64,000 nt of DNA, from NCBI GenBank assembly GCA_911728435.2, contig OU452199.1, positions 21,338,860 to 21,402,859 of the forward strand. The letters run 5' to 3'. The translations under genes and the position numbers were made by a program. The notes under the pieces are model-generated. The model made no database searches and was not told the DNA's origin. It worked only from the letters and a program-made list of their open reading frames with translations. This document shows positions 30,125 to 41,039 of this stretch, piece by piece (the first letter of the stretch is position 1; the number at the start of each line of letters is the position of its first letter). This DNA is from Apoderus coryli (Eukaryota > Arthropoda > Insecta > Coleoptera > Attelabidae).

Positions 30125-30450
30125 AATACTAATACAGGGTGTGCAAAATGTCACATCAAATATGAAACTGTGAAAGTCAATATTCCTAAATAGAAACCGC
30201 AATATTTAAAATTTTTAGTCTATTAATCAATAAAAATAAGGGTAAATTAGTATAAGGTTTTTATATCTCTAAAATGTACAAACATTTTTTATCAACATGG
30301 CGATGGCACACCTCCATATTTATGTAATCGATCATTTTTGCGAAACGCTTTGGACGATCGATGGCTAGCCAACAATGGCCCTTTTCTTTGGCCACCACGC
30401 AACCTAGATCTTTCATTGTTTAAATTTTTGGTTTGCGGCACAATTAATAA
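30125..30450 (+). pseudogene. decayed DD41D-type transposase, left piece (split by insertion)
   Basis: A terminal-repeat-like ACAGGGTGTGCAAAATG lies at about 30136. At 30294-30440 the plus strand reads QHGDGTPPYLCNRSFLRNAL, then DDRWLANNGPFLWPPRNLDL and SLFKFLVCGT. This is a corrupted version of the QQDGAPPHY...GRWIGRRGP...WPPRSPDLSPLDFFLWG block. The expected continuation is found only at 32214, after the inserted unit. Confidence 0.6.
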
Positions 30451-32213
30451 ACTGTTGCCCTCGAGGCACGAATAGCTCTCCATATTTAAGTGTAAAAGTA
30501 ATAATTTTATGACCTTTTTGTCATTTATCTGAATTGAATAAATTTTTGTTTTGTTTTAGACATCAGCTATTTTTTTTAAGTATCGGGTTTTTTCATTTTT
30601 CTTCTCTTTGGAGGCACTATTTATACGTACATATTTTATATTTCAGATCTTCTAGGCCAAGTTCTTGTACGCAAAATAATTGTTTTTTTTTACTTTTATT
30701 ATAAAATTTATTTTGCCCCCTTTTTAATTGTTATGCTGTATGTCGTAGGTTATCTTATATCAAAGCTATATATAGGTAGCCAATTTTTCTGTTATATTTA
30801 GAAAAACATTTTTTGTTTCGTTTTTGACCCTTTTTCGAACGCCTGTGTGACCCAGTTCATTTATGTAACATTTTTTAGGTTATATTCTATCACAACTACG
30901 AAAAATTATTCCGTATCCCGAATAAGTTTAGGAAGTATATATGTTTTTATTTTGACCCCTTTTACACTATTTACGAACGCCTATGAAAGCAAGTTATTTA
31001 TAACACATTTTTTAGGTTATATTCTATCAAAGCTATAAATAACTAGTCAATATTTCTGCTATGTTTAAGAAATACGTTTTTTTTAACCTTTTTACCCCAT
31101 TTTACACTTTTTTCGCATGTCCATGTGGTCTAATTGTTTAGGATAAATATTTTAGGTTATATTTAATTAAATGCAGAAAAAATTATTCAATATTTCGGAT
31201 AAGTTTAAGAACTATGATTTTATCACGGATACAAATTTTTTCTGACCCTTTTATAGAATTTTCACGGACGCCTATGGTACGTTAATTTTTGTCGTGTATT
31301 TTTAACACCAATTCAACTAGTTAAATATAAAATTTTTTTCATTTTATTTTTTTTTATTTTACCCCTTTTTCTACTATTTACGAACGCCTATGTAAATAAA
31401 AATCTTATGCTGCATTTTTTAGGTTATCTTATATCAAAGCTACATATTATAATTAGCCCATTTTTCTGGTATATTTGGAAAACATTTTTTTTTTTCGTTT
31501 TTGACCCTTTTTTTAGACTATTTTCGAACGCCTGTGTGAACCAATTCTTTTATGTAACATTTTTTAGGTTATATTCTATCACAACTATAAAAAATTATTC
31601 CATATTTCGAATAAGTTTAGGAAATATATATTTTTTATGTTTTGACCCCTTTTCCACCATTTACGAACGCCTATGAAAGTATGTTATTTATGACACATTT
31701 TATAGGTTATATTCTATTAAAGCTATAAATAATTAGTTAATATTTCTGCTATGTTTAAGAAGTACGTTTTTTTAAAATATTTTTTACCCCATTTTATACT
31801 ATTTTCGAACGCCAATGTGGTCTAATATTTTATGTTCAATATTTTAGGTTATATTCAATTAAATGCGTAAAAAATTATGCATTATTTTGGACAAGTTTAA
31901 GAACTATGAATTTTTTTAATTTTTGAACCCTCTTTTAAACCCTTTGCCTACGCTCAATGTTTCCCAAAATCTAATCTGCTTCTTGCCATGTCCAATAGTA
32001 TTTTTGTACCAAATTTGGTTAAAATCTGTTAAGCGGTTTTTGCGTTTTCGTGGATACAGACAGACAGACAGACAGACATTTTTTTAAAACTACTTATTTA
32101 TGTATAAAATGACCAAAAACAAGTATTTCCGGTGAAATTAAAAAAAAATGTTTTTTCATGAAACCAATAGTCTCCATATATACATATATTACATATATGA
32201 TATGGAGAGCTAA
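30441..32213 (+). mobile_element. satellite-bearing element, unit A (left arm of head-to-head pair)
   Basis: It starts with AAACTGTTGCCCTCGAGGCA and TAGCTCTCCATAT (30470) and ends ATATGGAGAGCTA (32201-32213), giving terminal AGCTCTCCATAT inverted repeats. Inside are about nine copies of a ~130-145 bp sub-repeat marked by TTACGAACGCCTATG or variants (30838, 30975, 31113, 31262, 31380, 31525, 31662, 31807, 31947). Before the right end come CAGACAGACAGACAGACA, TGACCAAAAACAAG and TTTCCGGTGAAATT. No ORF is coding. It interrupts a transposase relic, so it is a mobile unit of about 1.77 kb. The element class is not settled; inverted arms with internal tandem repeats recall foldback or Helentron-like elements. 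Confidence 0.6.
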
Positions 32214-32410
32214 AAATGGAGTATGTATATAATACACCCGTTACAACTATGGAAGATTGTATGCAGCTAGTGCGAAATGAATTTGTAAATTTAAGACGTG
32301 AGTCAATATGAAGAGCGACTGATGAACAATTGTTGCTCAGATGCGTAAAATGTCTCGAACAGTCCCAGGTCGTCAATTCGAAATTTACTTTAAGAAATAA
32401 TGTTTTTTTG
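32214..32410 (+). pseudogene. decayed DD41D-type transposase, right piece
   Basis: The plus strand reads EYVYNTPVTTMEDCMQLVRN, EFVNLRRES, stop, RATDEQLLLRCVKCLEQSQ. This is the C-terminal region after the catalytic core of the same transposase type. Together with 30294-30440 it reconstructs one gene order. It shows that the 1.77 kb unit A is an insertion. Confidence 0.5.
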
Positions 32411-32960
32411 AATTGTTCTACATTTAGTGTTTTCTTTTTTTACATTAAATATTACACTGGTATCTTGAGATGTGCAAAGTTCTTAAAATTTCCAATAATT
32501 TGTTTAACAGAATATTGTGGTTTGGCATATTATGTGTCACATGTTCTTGATATTACTTTATCTTTTTTGTTTCAAATAAATATTTGTATGTTTAAATTAT
32601 AGTATGTAGTACGAAGATCGTTGTCCCCCCCACCAATATTGTTAATTCGTTTAAAATTATTTTTATATTTTCAAATTAGTCAGTTAATCTAAAATCCATA
32701 AATATATAATTTTTTCTTAAACTTCTGAAAATACTCAAACAATAGAAACATCATGGGAGGTATGATAATTACAATTATCCATGAAAAGATAAACATACAC
32801 TGACAAATATTTAAGAAAATTAATATAACTTAACCTAGATAACAATATTATTATGTTTATCTCAAAATTACTATTTATTTATACATTAGTACTACTTATA
32901 TTATTTATAGAGTTTGGTAGGTATAGCAAATAATAATAAAGTAATTTACGGATACATTTT
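32411..32960. other. spacer between the two head-to-head units
   Basis: AT-rich. A frame open to 32602 is not similar to anything I recognise and is probably chance. No repeat of the flanking units is present in it. Confidence 0.35.
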
Positions 32961-33909
32961 TAGCTCTCCATATCATATATGCAATATATCTATATATGGA
33001 GACTATTAGTTTCATGAAAAAAAAAATTTTTTTAATTTCACCGGAAATACTTGTTTTTGGTCATTTTATACATAAATAAGTAGTTTTAAAAACATGTCTG
33101 TCTGTCTGTCTGTCTGTCTGTATGCACGATAATGCAAAAACCGCTTAACAGATTTTAACCAAATTTGGTACAAAAATACTATTGGACATGGCAAGGAGCT
33201 GATTAGATTTTGGGAAACATTGAGCGTAGGCAAAGGGTTTAAAAGAGGGTTCAAAAATTAAAAAAATTCATAGTTCTTAAACTTATCCGAAATACTGCAT
33301 AATTTTTTACGCATTTAATTGAATATAACCTAAAATATTGAACATAAAATATTAAACCACATTGGCGTCCGAAAATAGTGTAAAATGGGGTAAAAAAGAT
33401 TAAAAAAAAAAACGTATTCCTTAAAAATAGCAGAAATATTAACTAGTTATTTATAGTTTTGATAGAATATAACCTATAAAATGTGTCATGAATAACTTAC
33501 TTTCATAGGCGTTCGTAAATAGTGGAAAAGGGGTCAAAACATAAAAAAAATATATTTCCTAAACTTATTCGAAATATGGAATAATTTTTCATAGCTCTGA
33601 TACAATATAAGCCAAAAAATATTCCATAAAAGAATTGGTTCACACAGGCGTTCGAAAATAGTTTAAAAAGAGGGTCAAAAACGAAAAAAAAACGTTTCCC
33701 AAATATAGCAGAAAAATTGGCTAATTATATATTCACATAGGCGTTCGTAAATAGTAGAAAAAGGGGTAAAATAAAAAAAATTAAAATGTAAAAATTTTTA
33801 TATTTAACTAGATGAATTGGTGTTAAAAATACACGACAAAAATTAATGTATCATAGGCGTCCGTGAAAATTCTATAAAAGGGTCAGAAATTTTTTTTATC
33901 CGTGATAAC

Positions 33910-36045
33910 TCAAAAACCACTTAACGGATTTTAACCACATTTGGTACGAAAATACTACAGGGTATTTATAGGTGGTGATTAACATTGAGCGTAGGCAAAG
34001 GGTTTAAAAGAGGATTCAAAAATTTAAAAAATCATAGTTCTTAAACTTATCCGAAATATTGAATAATTTTTTATAGTTGTGATAGAATATAACCTAAAAA
34101 ATGTTACATAAAAAAATTAGTTCACACAGGCGTTCGAAAATAGTGTTAAGAAAAGGGTCAAAAACGAAAAAAAAATGTTTCCCAAATATACCAGAAAAAT
34201 TGGCTAATTATATATAGCTATGATATAAGATAACCTAAAAAATGCAGCATAAAATTTTTATTCACAGAGGCGTTCGTAAATAGTAGAAAAAGGGGTAAAA
34301 TAAAAAAAATTAAAATGTAAAAAATTTTATATTTAGCTAGTTGAGTTGGTGTTAAAAATACACGACAAAAATTAATGTTCCATAGGCGTCCGTGAAAATT
34401 CTATAAAAGGGTCAGAAATTTTTTTTATCCGTGATAACTCAAAAACCACTTAACGGATTTTAACCACATTTGGTACGAAAATACTACAGGCTATTTATAG
34501 GTGGTGATTAACATTGAGCGTAGGCAAGGGGTTTAAAAGAGGGTTCAAAAATTTAAAAAATCATAGTTCTTAAACTTATCCGAAATATTGAATAATTTTT
34601 TATAGTTGTGATAGAATATAACCTAAAAAATGTTACATAAAAAAATTAGTTCACACAGGCGTTCGAAAATAGTGTTAAGAAAAGGGTCAAAAACGAAAAA
34701 AAAATGTTTCCCAAATATACCAGAAAAATTGGCTAATTATATATAGCTATGATATAAGATAACCTAAAAAATGCAGCATAAAATTTTTATTCACAGAGGC
34801 GTTCGTAAATAGTAGAAAAAGGGGTAAAATAAAAAAAATTAAAATGTAAAAAATTTTATATTTAGCTAGTTGAGTTGGTGTTAAAAATACACGACAAAAA
34901 TTAATGTTCCATAGGCGTCCGTGAAAATTCTATAAAAGGGTCAGAAAAAATTCGTATCCGTGATAACTCAAAAACCACTTAACGGATTTTAACCACATTT
35001 GGTACGAAAATACTACAGGCTATTTATAGGTGGTGATTAACATTGAGCGTAGGCAAGGGGTTTAAAAGAGGGTTCAAAAATTTAAAAAATCATAGCTCTT
35101 AAACTTATCCGAAATATTGAATAATTTTTTATAGTTGTGATAGAATATAACCTAAAAAATGTTACATAAAAAAATTAGTTCACACAGGCGTTCGAAAATA
35201 GTGTTAAGAAAAGGGTCAAAAACGAAAAAAAAACGTTTCCCAAATATACCAGAAAAATTGGCTAATTATATATAGCTATGATATAAGATAACCTAAAAAA
35301 TGCAGCATAAAATTTTTATTCACAGAGGCGTTCGTAAATAGTAGAAAAAGGGGTAAAATAAAAAAAATTAAAATGTATAAAATTTTATATTTAGCTAGTT
35401 GAGTTGGTGTTAAAAATACACGACAAAAATTAATGTTCCATAGGCGTCCGTGAAAATTCTATAAAAGGGTCAGAAAAAATTCGTATCCGTGATAACTCAA
35501 AAACCACTTAACGGATTTTAACCACATTTGGTACGAAAATACTACAGGCTATTTATAGGTGGTGATTAACATTGAGCGTAGGCAAGGGGTTTAAAAGAGG
35601 GTTCAAAAATTTAAAAAATCATAGTTCTTAAACTTATCCGAAATATTGAATAATTTTTTATAGTTGTGATAGAATATAACCTAAAAAATGTTACATAAAA
35701 AAATTAGTTCACACAGGCGTTCGAAAATAGTGTTAAGAAAAGGGTCAAAAACGAAAAAAAAATGTTTCCCAAATATACCAGAAAAATTGGCTAATTATAT
35801 ATAGCTATGATATAAGATAACCTAAAAAATGCAGCATAAAATTTTTATTCACAGAGGCGTTCGTAAATAGTAGAAAAAGGGGTAAAATAAAAAAAATTAA
35901 AATGTAAAAAATTTTATATTTAGCTAGTTGAGTTGGTGTTAAAAATACACGACAAAAATTAATGTTCCATAGGCGTCCGTGAAAATTCTATAAAAGGGTC
36001 AGAAAAAAAATGTATCCGTGATAACTCAAAAACCACTTAACGGAT
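33910..36045 (+). repeat. 529 bp satellite, about four near-identical tandem copies
   Basis: TCACACAGGCGTTCG starts at 34122, 34651, 35180 and 35709, exactly 529 bp apart. ACACGACAAAAATTAATGT recurs with the same spacing. Each monomer contains four diverged sub-repeats (marked GGCGTTCGAAAAT, GGCGTTCGTAAAT, GGCGTCCGTGAAA and GAGCGTAGGCAAG) at steps of about 141, 116, 133 and 139 bp. It is therefore a higher-order repeat. Copies differ by only a few bases, which implies recent amplification or conversion. More diverged copies flank it (33480-33900, 36890-37700). Confidence 0.85.
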
Positions 36046-36890
36046 AACCTACAACATGCAGCATAACAATTTTGTTTACATAGGCGTTCGTAAATAGTAG
36101 AATAGTATCTTTTACATGATGTAATCAGTGGACCTTTTTAATAGGAAAAATTTGTTTATCATTGAAAATAATTTTGTGGCATAGCTAACAAAATTATTTA
36201 GGTATTGTCTCCTCTACTTTCTTGTATAAATGCAGGTATATGTTATATGTGTGATTATGTGCTTCATTTAGGTAAAATCAATTGGTACTTTAGTTCGTTA
36301 TGCCATAAATATATTTACGAATACACATTCTTATTATAATCCTCATTTATAAGTTCTAGATTTCCAAAAAGCAAGTAGGACGTCATAAAGCCGATTTTAG
36401 AGAAATTGAGACCAGTTGCTTGGTACATGGGTATAATTGAAACGGATTAATTTTGTGAATTTTAGTTTGGCTTGGTTTATATTTTTATCCATGTGGAAGC
36501 ATTTTTTGTTAGGTACACTTTTAAAACGAATTTAAAAATAAAAATTTAATTCTAAATTGAATAAGTAGTTTGTTATTTTCGTAAGTAATATCTTAAGGGC
36601 ATCTAATTTTTCCGAAAAAATCGAAAACACACGTTGCTAAGTAATATTGTAACAAAAAGCATGAGTGCTGGTGGCACCTGAACGAATGCATTTTGTTAAA
36701 AAAATAATACTTTGCAGTGTGTTTTTTCGAGTTTCTTATTCACAGGAAAAATTAGACGCCCGAATGGTATTTGACAAGACTACTTCATGAATCCTAGGGG
36801 AACCTAATTACTTGTTATCAATGGTATTGTAATTTTTGGTGATAGCAGCTGTCAAGTTTTGCTGCGGGTAAACTCGAAAACACTGTTAAA
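36046..36890. other. non-satellite segment inside unit B, with a small MITE
   Basis: The segment has no sub-repeats. At 36596-36767 inverted ends GGGCATCTAATTTTTCC and GGAAAAATTAGACGCCC, followed inward by CGAAAACACAC-type arms, form a ~170 bp hairpin-like MITE. The remainder is unassigned AT-rich DNA. Confidence 0.5.
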
Positions 36891-38290
36891 AATACACGAC
36901 AAAAATTAATGTACCATAGACGTCCGTGAAAATTCTATAAAAGGGTCAGAAAAAATTTGTATCCGTGATAACTCAAAAACCACTTAACGGATTTTAACCA
37001 CATTTGGTACGAAAATACTACAGGATATTTATAGCTGGTGATTAATATTGAGCGTAGGCAAGGGGTTTAAAAGAGGGTTCAAAAATTTAAAAAATCATAG
37101 TTCTTAAACTAAATATTGAATAATTTTTTATAGTTGTAATAGAATATAACCTAAAAAATGTTACATAAAAGAATTAGTTCACACAGGTGTTCGAAAATAG
37201 TCTTAAAAAAGGGTCAAAAACGAAAAAAAAAATGTTTCCCAAATATACCAGAAAAATTGGCTAATTATATATAGCTTTCCTATAAGATAACTTAAAAAAT
37301 GCAGCATAATATTTTTATTTACATAGGCGTTCGTAAATAGTAGAAAAAGGGGTAAAATAAAAAAAATATTTAAAATGTAAAAATTTTTATATTTAACTAG
37401 TTGAATTGGTGTTAAAAATACACGACAAAAATTAATGTACCATAGGCGTCCGTGAAAATTCTATAAAAGTGCCAGAAAAAATTTGTATCCGTGATAACTC
37501 AAAAACTACTTAACGGATTTTAACCACATTTGGTACGAAAATACTACAGGATATTTACAGGTGGTGATTAACATTGAGCGTAGGCAAGGGGTTTAAAAGA
37601 GGGTCAAAAATTCAAAAAATCATAGTTCTTAAACTTATCCGAAATATTGAATAATTTTTTGTGCGTTTAATTAAACATAACCTAAAATATTTAACCTAAA
37701 CAATTAGACCACATTGACATTCGAAAAAAGTGTAAAATGGGGTAAAAAGGTTAGAAAAAACGAATTTCTTAAACATAGCAGAAATATTGACTAGTTATTT
37801 ATAGCTTTGATAGAATATAACCTAAAAAATGTTACATAAATGAACTGGTTCACATAGGCGTTCGAAAAAGGGTAAAAACGAAAAAAAAATGTTTTTCCAA
37901 ATATAACAGAAAAATTGGCTACTTATATACAGCGTTGATATAAGATAACCTACAACATGCAGCATAACAATTTTGTTTACATAGGGGTTCGTAAATAGTA
38001 GAAAAGGGGGCAAAATAAATTTTATAATAAAACTAAAAAAAATCAATTATTTTGCGTACAAGAACTTGGCCTAGAAGATCTGAAATATAAAATATGTACG
38101 TATAAATAGTGCCTCCAAAGAGAAGAAAAAGGAACAAAACTCGATACTTAAAAAAATAGCTGATGTCTAAAACAAAACAAAAATTTATTAAATTTTAGAT
38201 AAATGACAAAAAGGTTATAAAATTATTACTTTTACACTTCAATATGGAGAGCTATTCGTGCCTCGAGGGCAACAGTTTATTTATGTATAA

Positions 38291-38905
38291 AATGACCAAA
38301 AACAAGTATTTCCGGTGAAATTAAAAAAAAAATTTTTTTCATGAAACTAATAGTCTCCATATTTTTTATTTTTATTTTTATTTATTTTTATTGAAACTCT
38401 TTATTCATTAGGTACAAAAAAATGTACATAGAATGCGTCATACTTAGCTTAAATTACAACATCTAACAATAAATTGTATAAAACAAGACCACTAGACAGT
38501 TACTACATCCTTTACAAAAATTAGAATTTCACAATAAATTCACTAGAGACAAGCATTGTACATTACACTACATGACCAGGATTTCAGTTATCGTTATTTG
38601 TAAAATATTCGTTTATTGAGTAGAAGTTATATTGAAGTAACCATGCCTTTACAGAACTTTTAAACTTTTCCGGGGTTTTAATTAATTTGAAATGCTGCGG
38701 TAGATGATTATATATTTTTATAGGCATTATAAGGGAATTGTTAGCTGAAAGAGAAAGTCTGTGAATAGGTAATTTTAAATTTAATCCATGTCTCAATTCA
38801 TAGTTGGAAATTTGGCCAGTGCTCGAGAACTTATTTATGTTGGAATAGACATAGAACACACACTCTAGGACATATATTACATATATGATATGGAGAGCTA
38901 ATAAG
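38291..38905. mobile_element. end fragment of a further satellite-bearing unit, split by a LINE
   Basis: 38285-38360 repeats the right end of unit A (TATGTATAAAATGACC, TTTCCGGTGAAATT, TAGTCTCCATAT). The last part, ATATGATATGGAGAGCTA, is found at about 38884-38901. The gap is filled exactly by the LINE fragment at 38361-38870. Confidence 0.6.
38361..38870 (-). pseudogene. 3' end of a LINE inserted into a satellite-unit end
   Basis: The minus strand frame ending at 38584 reads CVFYVYSNINKFSSTG, NYELRHGLNLKLPIHRLSLS, IKIYNHLPQHFKLIKTPEKF and WLLQYNFYSINEYF, then a stop. This is the C-terminus of a jockey/CR1-like RT protein (RN...L..P..RL......YNxLP.....F...LK..L). The 3' tail is an AAATA-rich run (38361-38400 on the plus strand). 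CATAT flanks both sides. The C-terminal frame is open, suggesting a fairly young, 5'-truncated insertion. Confidence 0.75.
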
Positions 38906-39939
38906 ATACAAATTCTTTTAAAGGTTATATAGGAGGTTGGTAGGTTAGGCGTTTTGGGAAAAGATTGGATGGTTACTGAGGTCAATCTAATGTATCAACC
39001 TATAATATATTTGTGGAACTTCCGTTTATAAGGTTACGGGATGGGTTGGGTCAATTTTCTCAAATAGAATACCCTATATAAATAAATAAAATAAATAAAT
39101 AAATGCTATATCTATTTAATATCTAATATTCTGAAGACAATCAATTTTCTTTTCAAATGATATGCCTTGTCCCTATCCCTCAACGGAAAGGTTTCCAAAA
39201 TAAAAGCAATTTTCCAGAAAAATTGGAGATCATCACTATGTTGTTATTCTCACGAATTACTGGAATAATTGTTGAATATGGAGATCTAGAAATTTTGTTA
39301 ACCAGTTAGATTATAGGGAGACTTAATCAAAAACGATTAGGTACATGGACGTTGAAAGACTTGATGTTAAATACTATCCACTGTCCAGTTTGTTGCGATG
39401 TCCTTTGGATAGTTTTCTGAGGCAAATATTGTGAGTGCTGTGGTAAATATCTCGTGTTAGTATGAATAATAATCGCACGCTATTGCCAAAGAATCAGGTG
39501 CTATACGAAATAATGAATATATTGAAATATTTAAAATATTCTTCTGGATCGAAAAAGAAGTAGAAGGTAATTACGTTTCTTGATAAACTAACGTTTTATA
39601 ACGTACAAGTTTTTTCTGATTCTAATGTGGAATATGTCTGGGTCGATGAGGATTGTCAGGTGGCATATGAATCCTAAATTAACAAGTTTCAACATTTTGC
39701 TTGATATATGGGATTATAGTACAAAATTTGCTAGACATATCGTTTCTCTACACAAAACAAATTATTTAAAATACCGTGAAATTGATCATTGGTGTCTATT
39801 CGGAACGAAAAAAACATTAACAAAATGTTAATACTAACTACTTACATACTACTAAATAGTTTAATGATTATAACAAATGTTCGAAATGTTCACCATGTTC
39901 CTGCATACATAAATTGATTCACCTCAAAAAAATCAGAGT
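38906..39939. other. unassigned; left flank of decayed mariner-like element
   Basis: 39105-39240 resembles 41325-41440 (shared TCTGAA, CAAATGATATGCC/CAAATGATGTATC, AAGGTTTC, AAATAAAA), the arm sequence of the inverted-repeat element at 41040. It is probably the left terminal region of the transposon whose gene remnant is at 39940-40845. No coding sequence is legible. Confidence 0.35.
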
Positions 39940-40845
39940 CTATTGTGAAAAATAGCCAGACCGCGGCATTCATAACCATCAAACTTTCTCTAATATTGAG
40001 AGGGGTAGTTTTCATGAAAATAATCTTAATCGAGGACGCCAACGTATAATTAGCTATAATTACTGCTGATTTCGAAAAGGTAGTTTTAAACAGAATTGAA
40101 GATGATCCCAAGTTAAACTGTAGACTGTAGACGCTGGGGGTTCGGATTGAAGGTTTCCAAAAGTAGGTACAATTAACAACATTCTTCGAGAGCAGTTTCT
40201 CCATCCGTATCATGTCCAACAGGTGCAAAATCTTTTGCCAATGGACCCCGAAAGTCTGCGGACGTGTTGCCGTTTCATCGAGACAATGAGAATACTAAAT
40301 GCAAACTTCACGAGATCGGGAATTAGAAATTTACATAACGAACATGTATATAGCGATGAAAATCCTCATGGCTTCGGGCAGAAACATTTCCAGCATGAAT
40401 TTAGAATTCATTTTTGGGTAGGTATGATTGACAATTTCATTATTGTTGTAGTTGTAATGCCCAATCGGTTAAATGTGGATAACTATCTACTCTTCTTAAA
40501 AAAACACTTTACCCAGGAGGATCTTTCCTTACAACTTCATGCCGAAATGTGGTATATGCATGACGGGCGCCACCCCACTTTAGTATCAACGTTCGCAGAT
40601 TTCTTAATGGAACATATCCTAATAGATGGATCGGAAGAGGCAACGATGCACCCGTAAATTGCTCAGCAATATCACCCGACTTAACACCTCTGGACTTTTT
40701 CCTGTGGGGCGCTCTTAAATCAAAAGTGTTTGTTTCTCCCATCGCTACGGAAGGTGAGTTATTGCAAAGAATTATCAATGTTGCAGATTATTTTAATGTA
40801 TGTATGCAGGAACATGGTAAACATTTCGAACATACAGAGTGATTA
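39940..40845 (+). pseudogene. decayed DD41D-type mariner-like transposase
   Basis: The N-terminal helix-turn-helix part is visible in pieces (RGRQRIIS, STINNILREQFLHPYHVQQV at about 40165-40225). From 40223 the frame reads VQNLLPMDPESL, RFIETMRILNANFT, NLHNEHVYSDENPHGF, RIHFWVGMIDNFII and HAEMWYMHDGRHPT. The second catalytic Asp survives in HDG. After a frameshift come SPDLTPLDFFLWGALKSKVF and, at about 40800, MQEHGKHFEH. The first Asp segment is deleted. A short inverted copy of the C-terminal end (GAACATGGT...TTCGAACA) lies at 39868-39905. Confidence 0.75.
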
Positions 40846-41039
40846 CTGGTCGATGGTACCTTAGAAGTTTTGGGAAATGTAACCATATCATTGTTTTGAA
40901 AATTTAAGTAATTGCTCAGGTCACCCAATCTATCAGTCTATATTGCCATATTTGTACGACTTCCGGTTATACCGGAAGTTAATACCAAATTTCTTATTTC
41001 AAATAAAACACCCTATATATTATTATATTTTTGGAGTAT

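Larger units (their letters stand above)
32961..38290 (-). mobile_element. satellite-bearing element, unit B (expanded right arm)
   Basis: It is oriented opposite to unit A. It starts with TAGCTCTCCATATCATATATG (32961), passes CCGGAAATACTTG and six GTCT units (33093-33122), and ends ATATGGAGAGC at about 38250 with TGCCTCGAGGGCAACAGTTT to 38283. It contains the same GGCGTTCG/GGCGTCCG sub-repeats as unit A on the other strand. It is three times longer because its core was amplified as a 529 bp satellite (33910-36045), and it holds an 800 bp foreign segment (36046-36890). No coding sequence. Confidence 0.6.

Noticed and set aside
30847..31676. Plus-strand ORFs rich in Phe/Tyr/Ser in the sub-repeat region
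   Set aside because: They are repeats of one noncoding sub-repeat translated; frame and stops shift between copies, and a membrane-protein look follows from poly-T.
33910..36045. Regular spacing suggesting a CRISPR-like array
   Set aside because: The monomer is 529 bp with no short spacers. It is satellite DNA within a mobile element, and the organism is eukaryotic.
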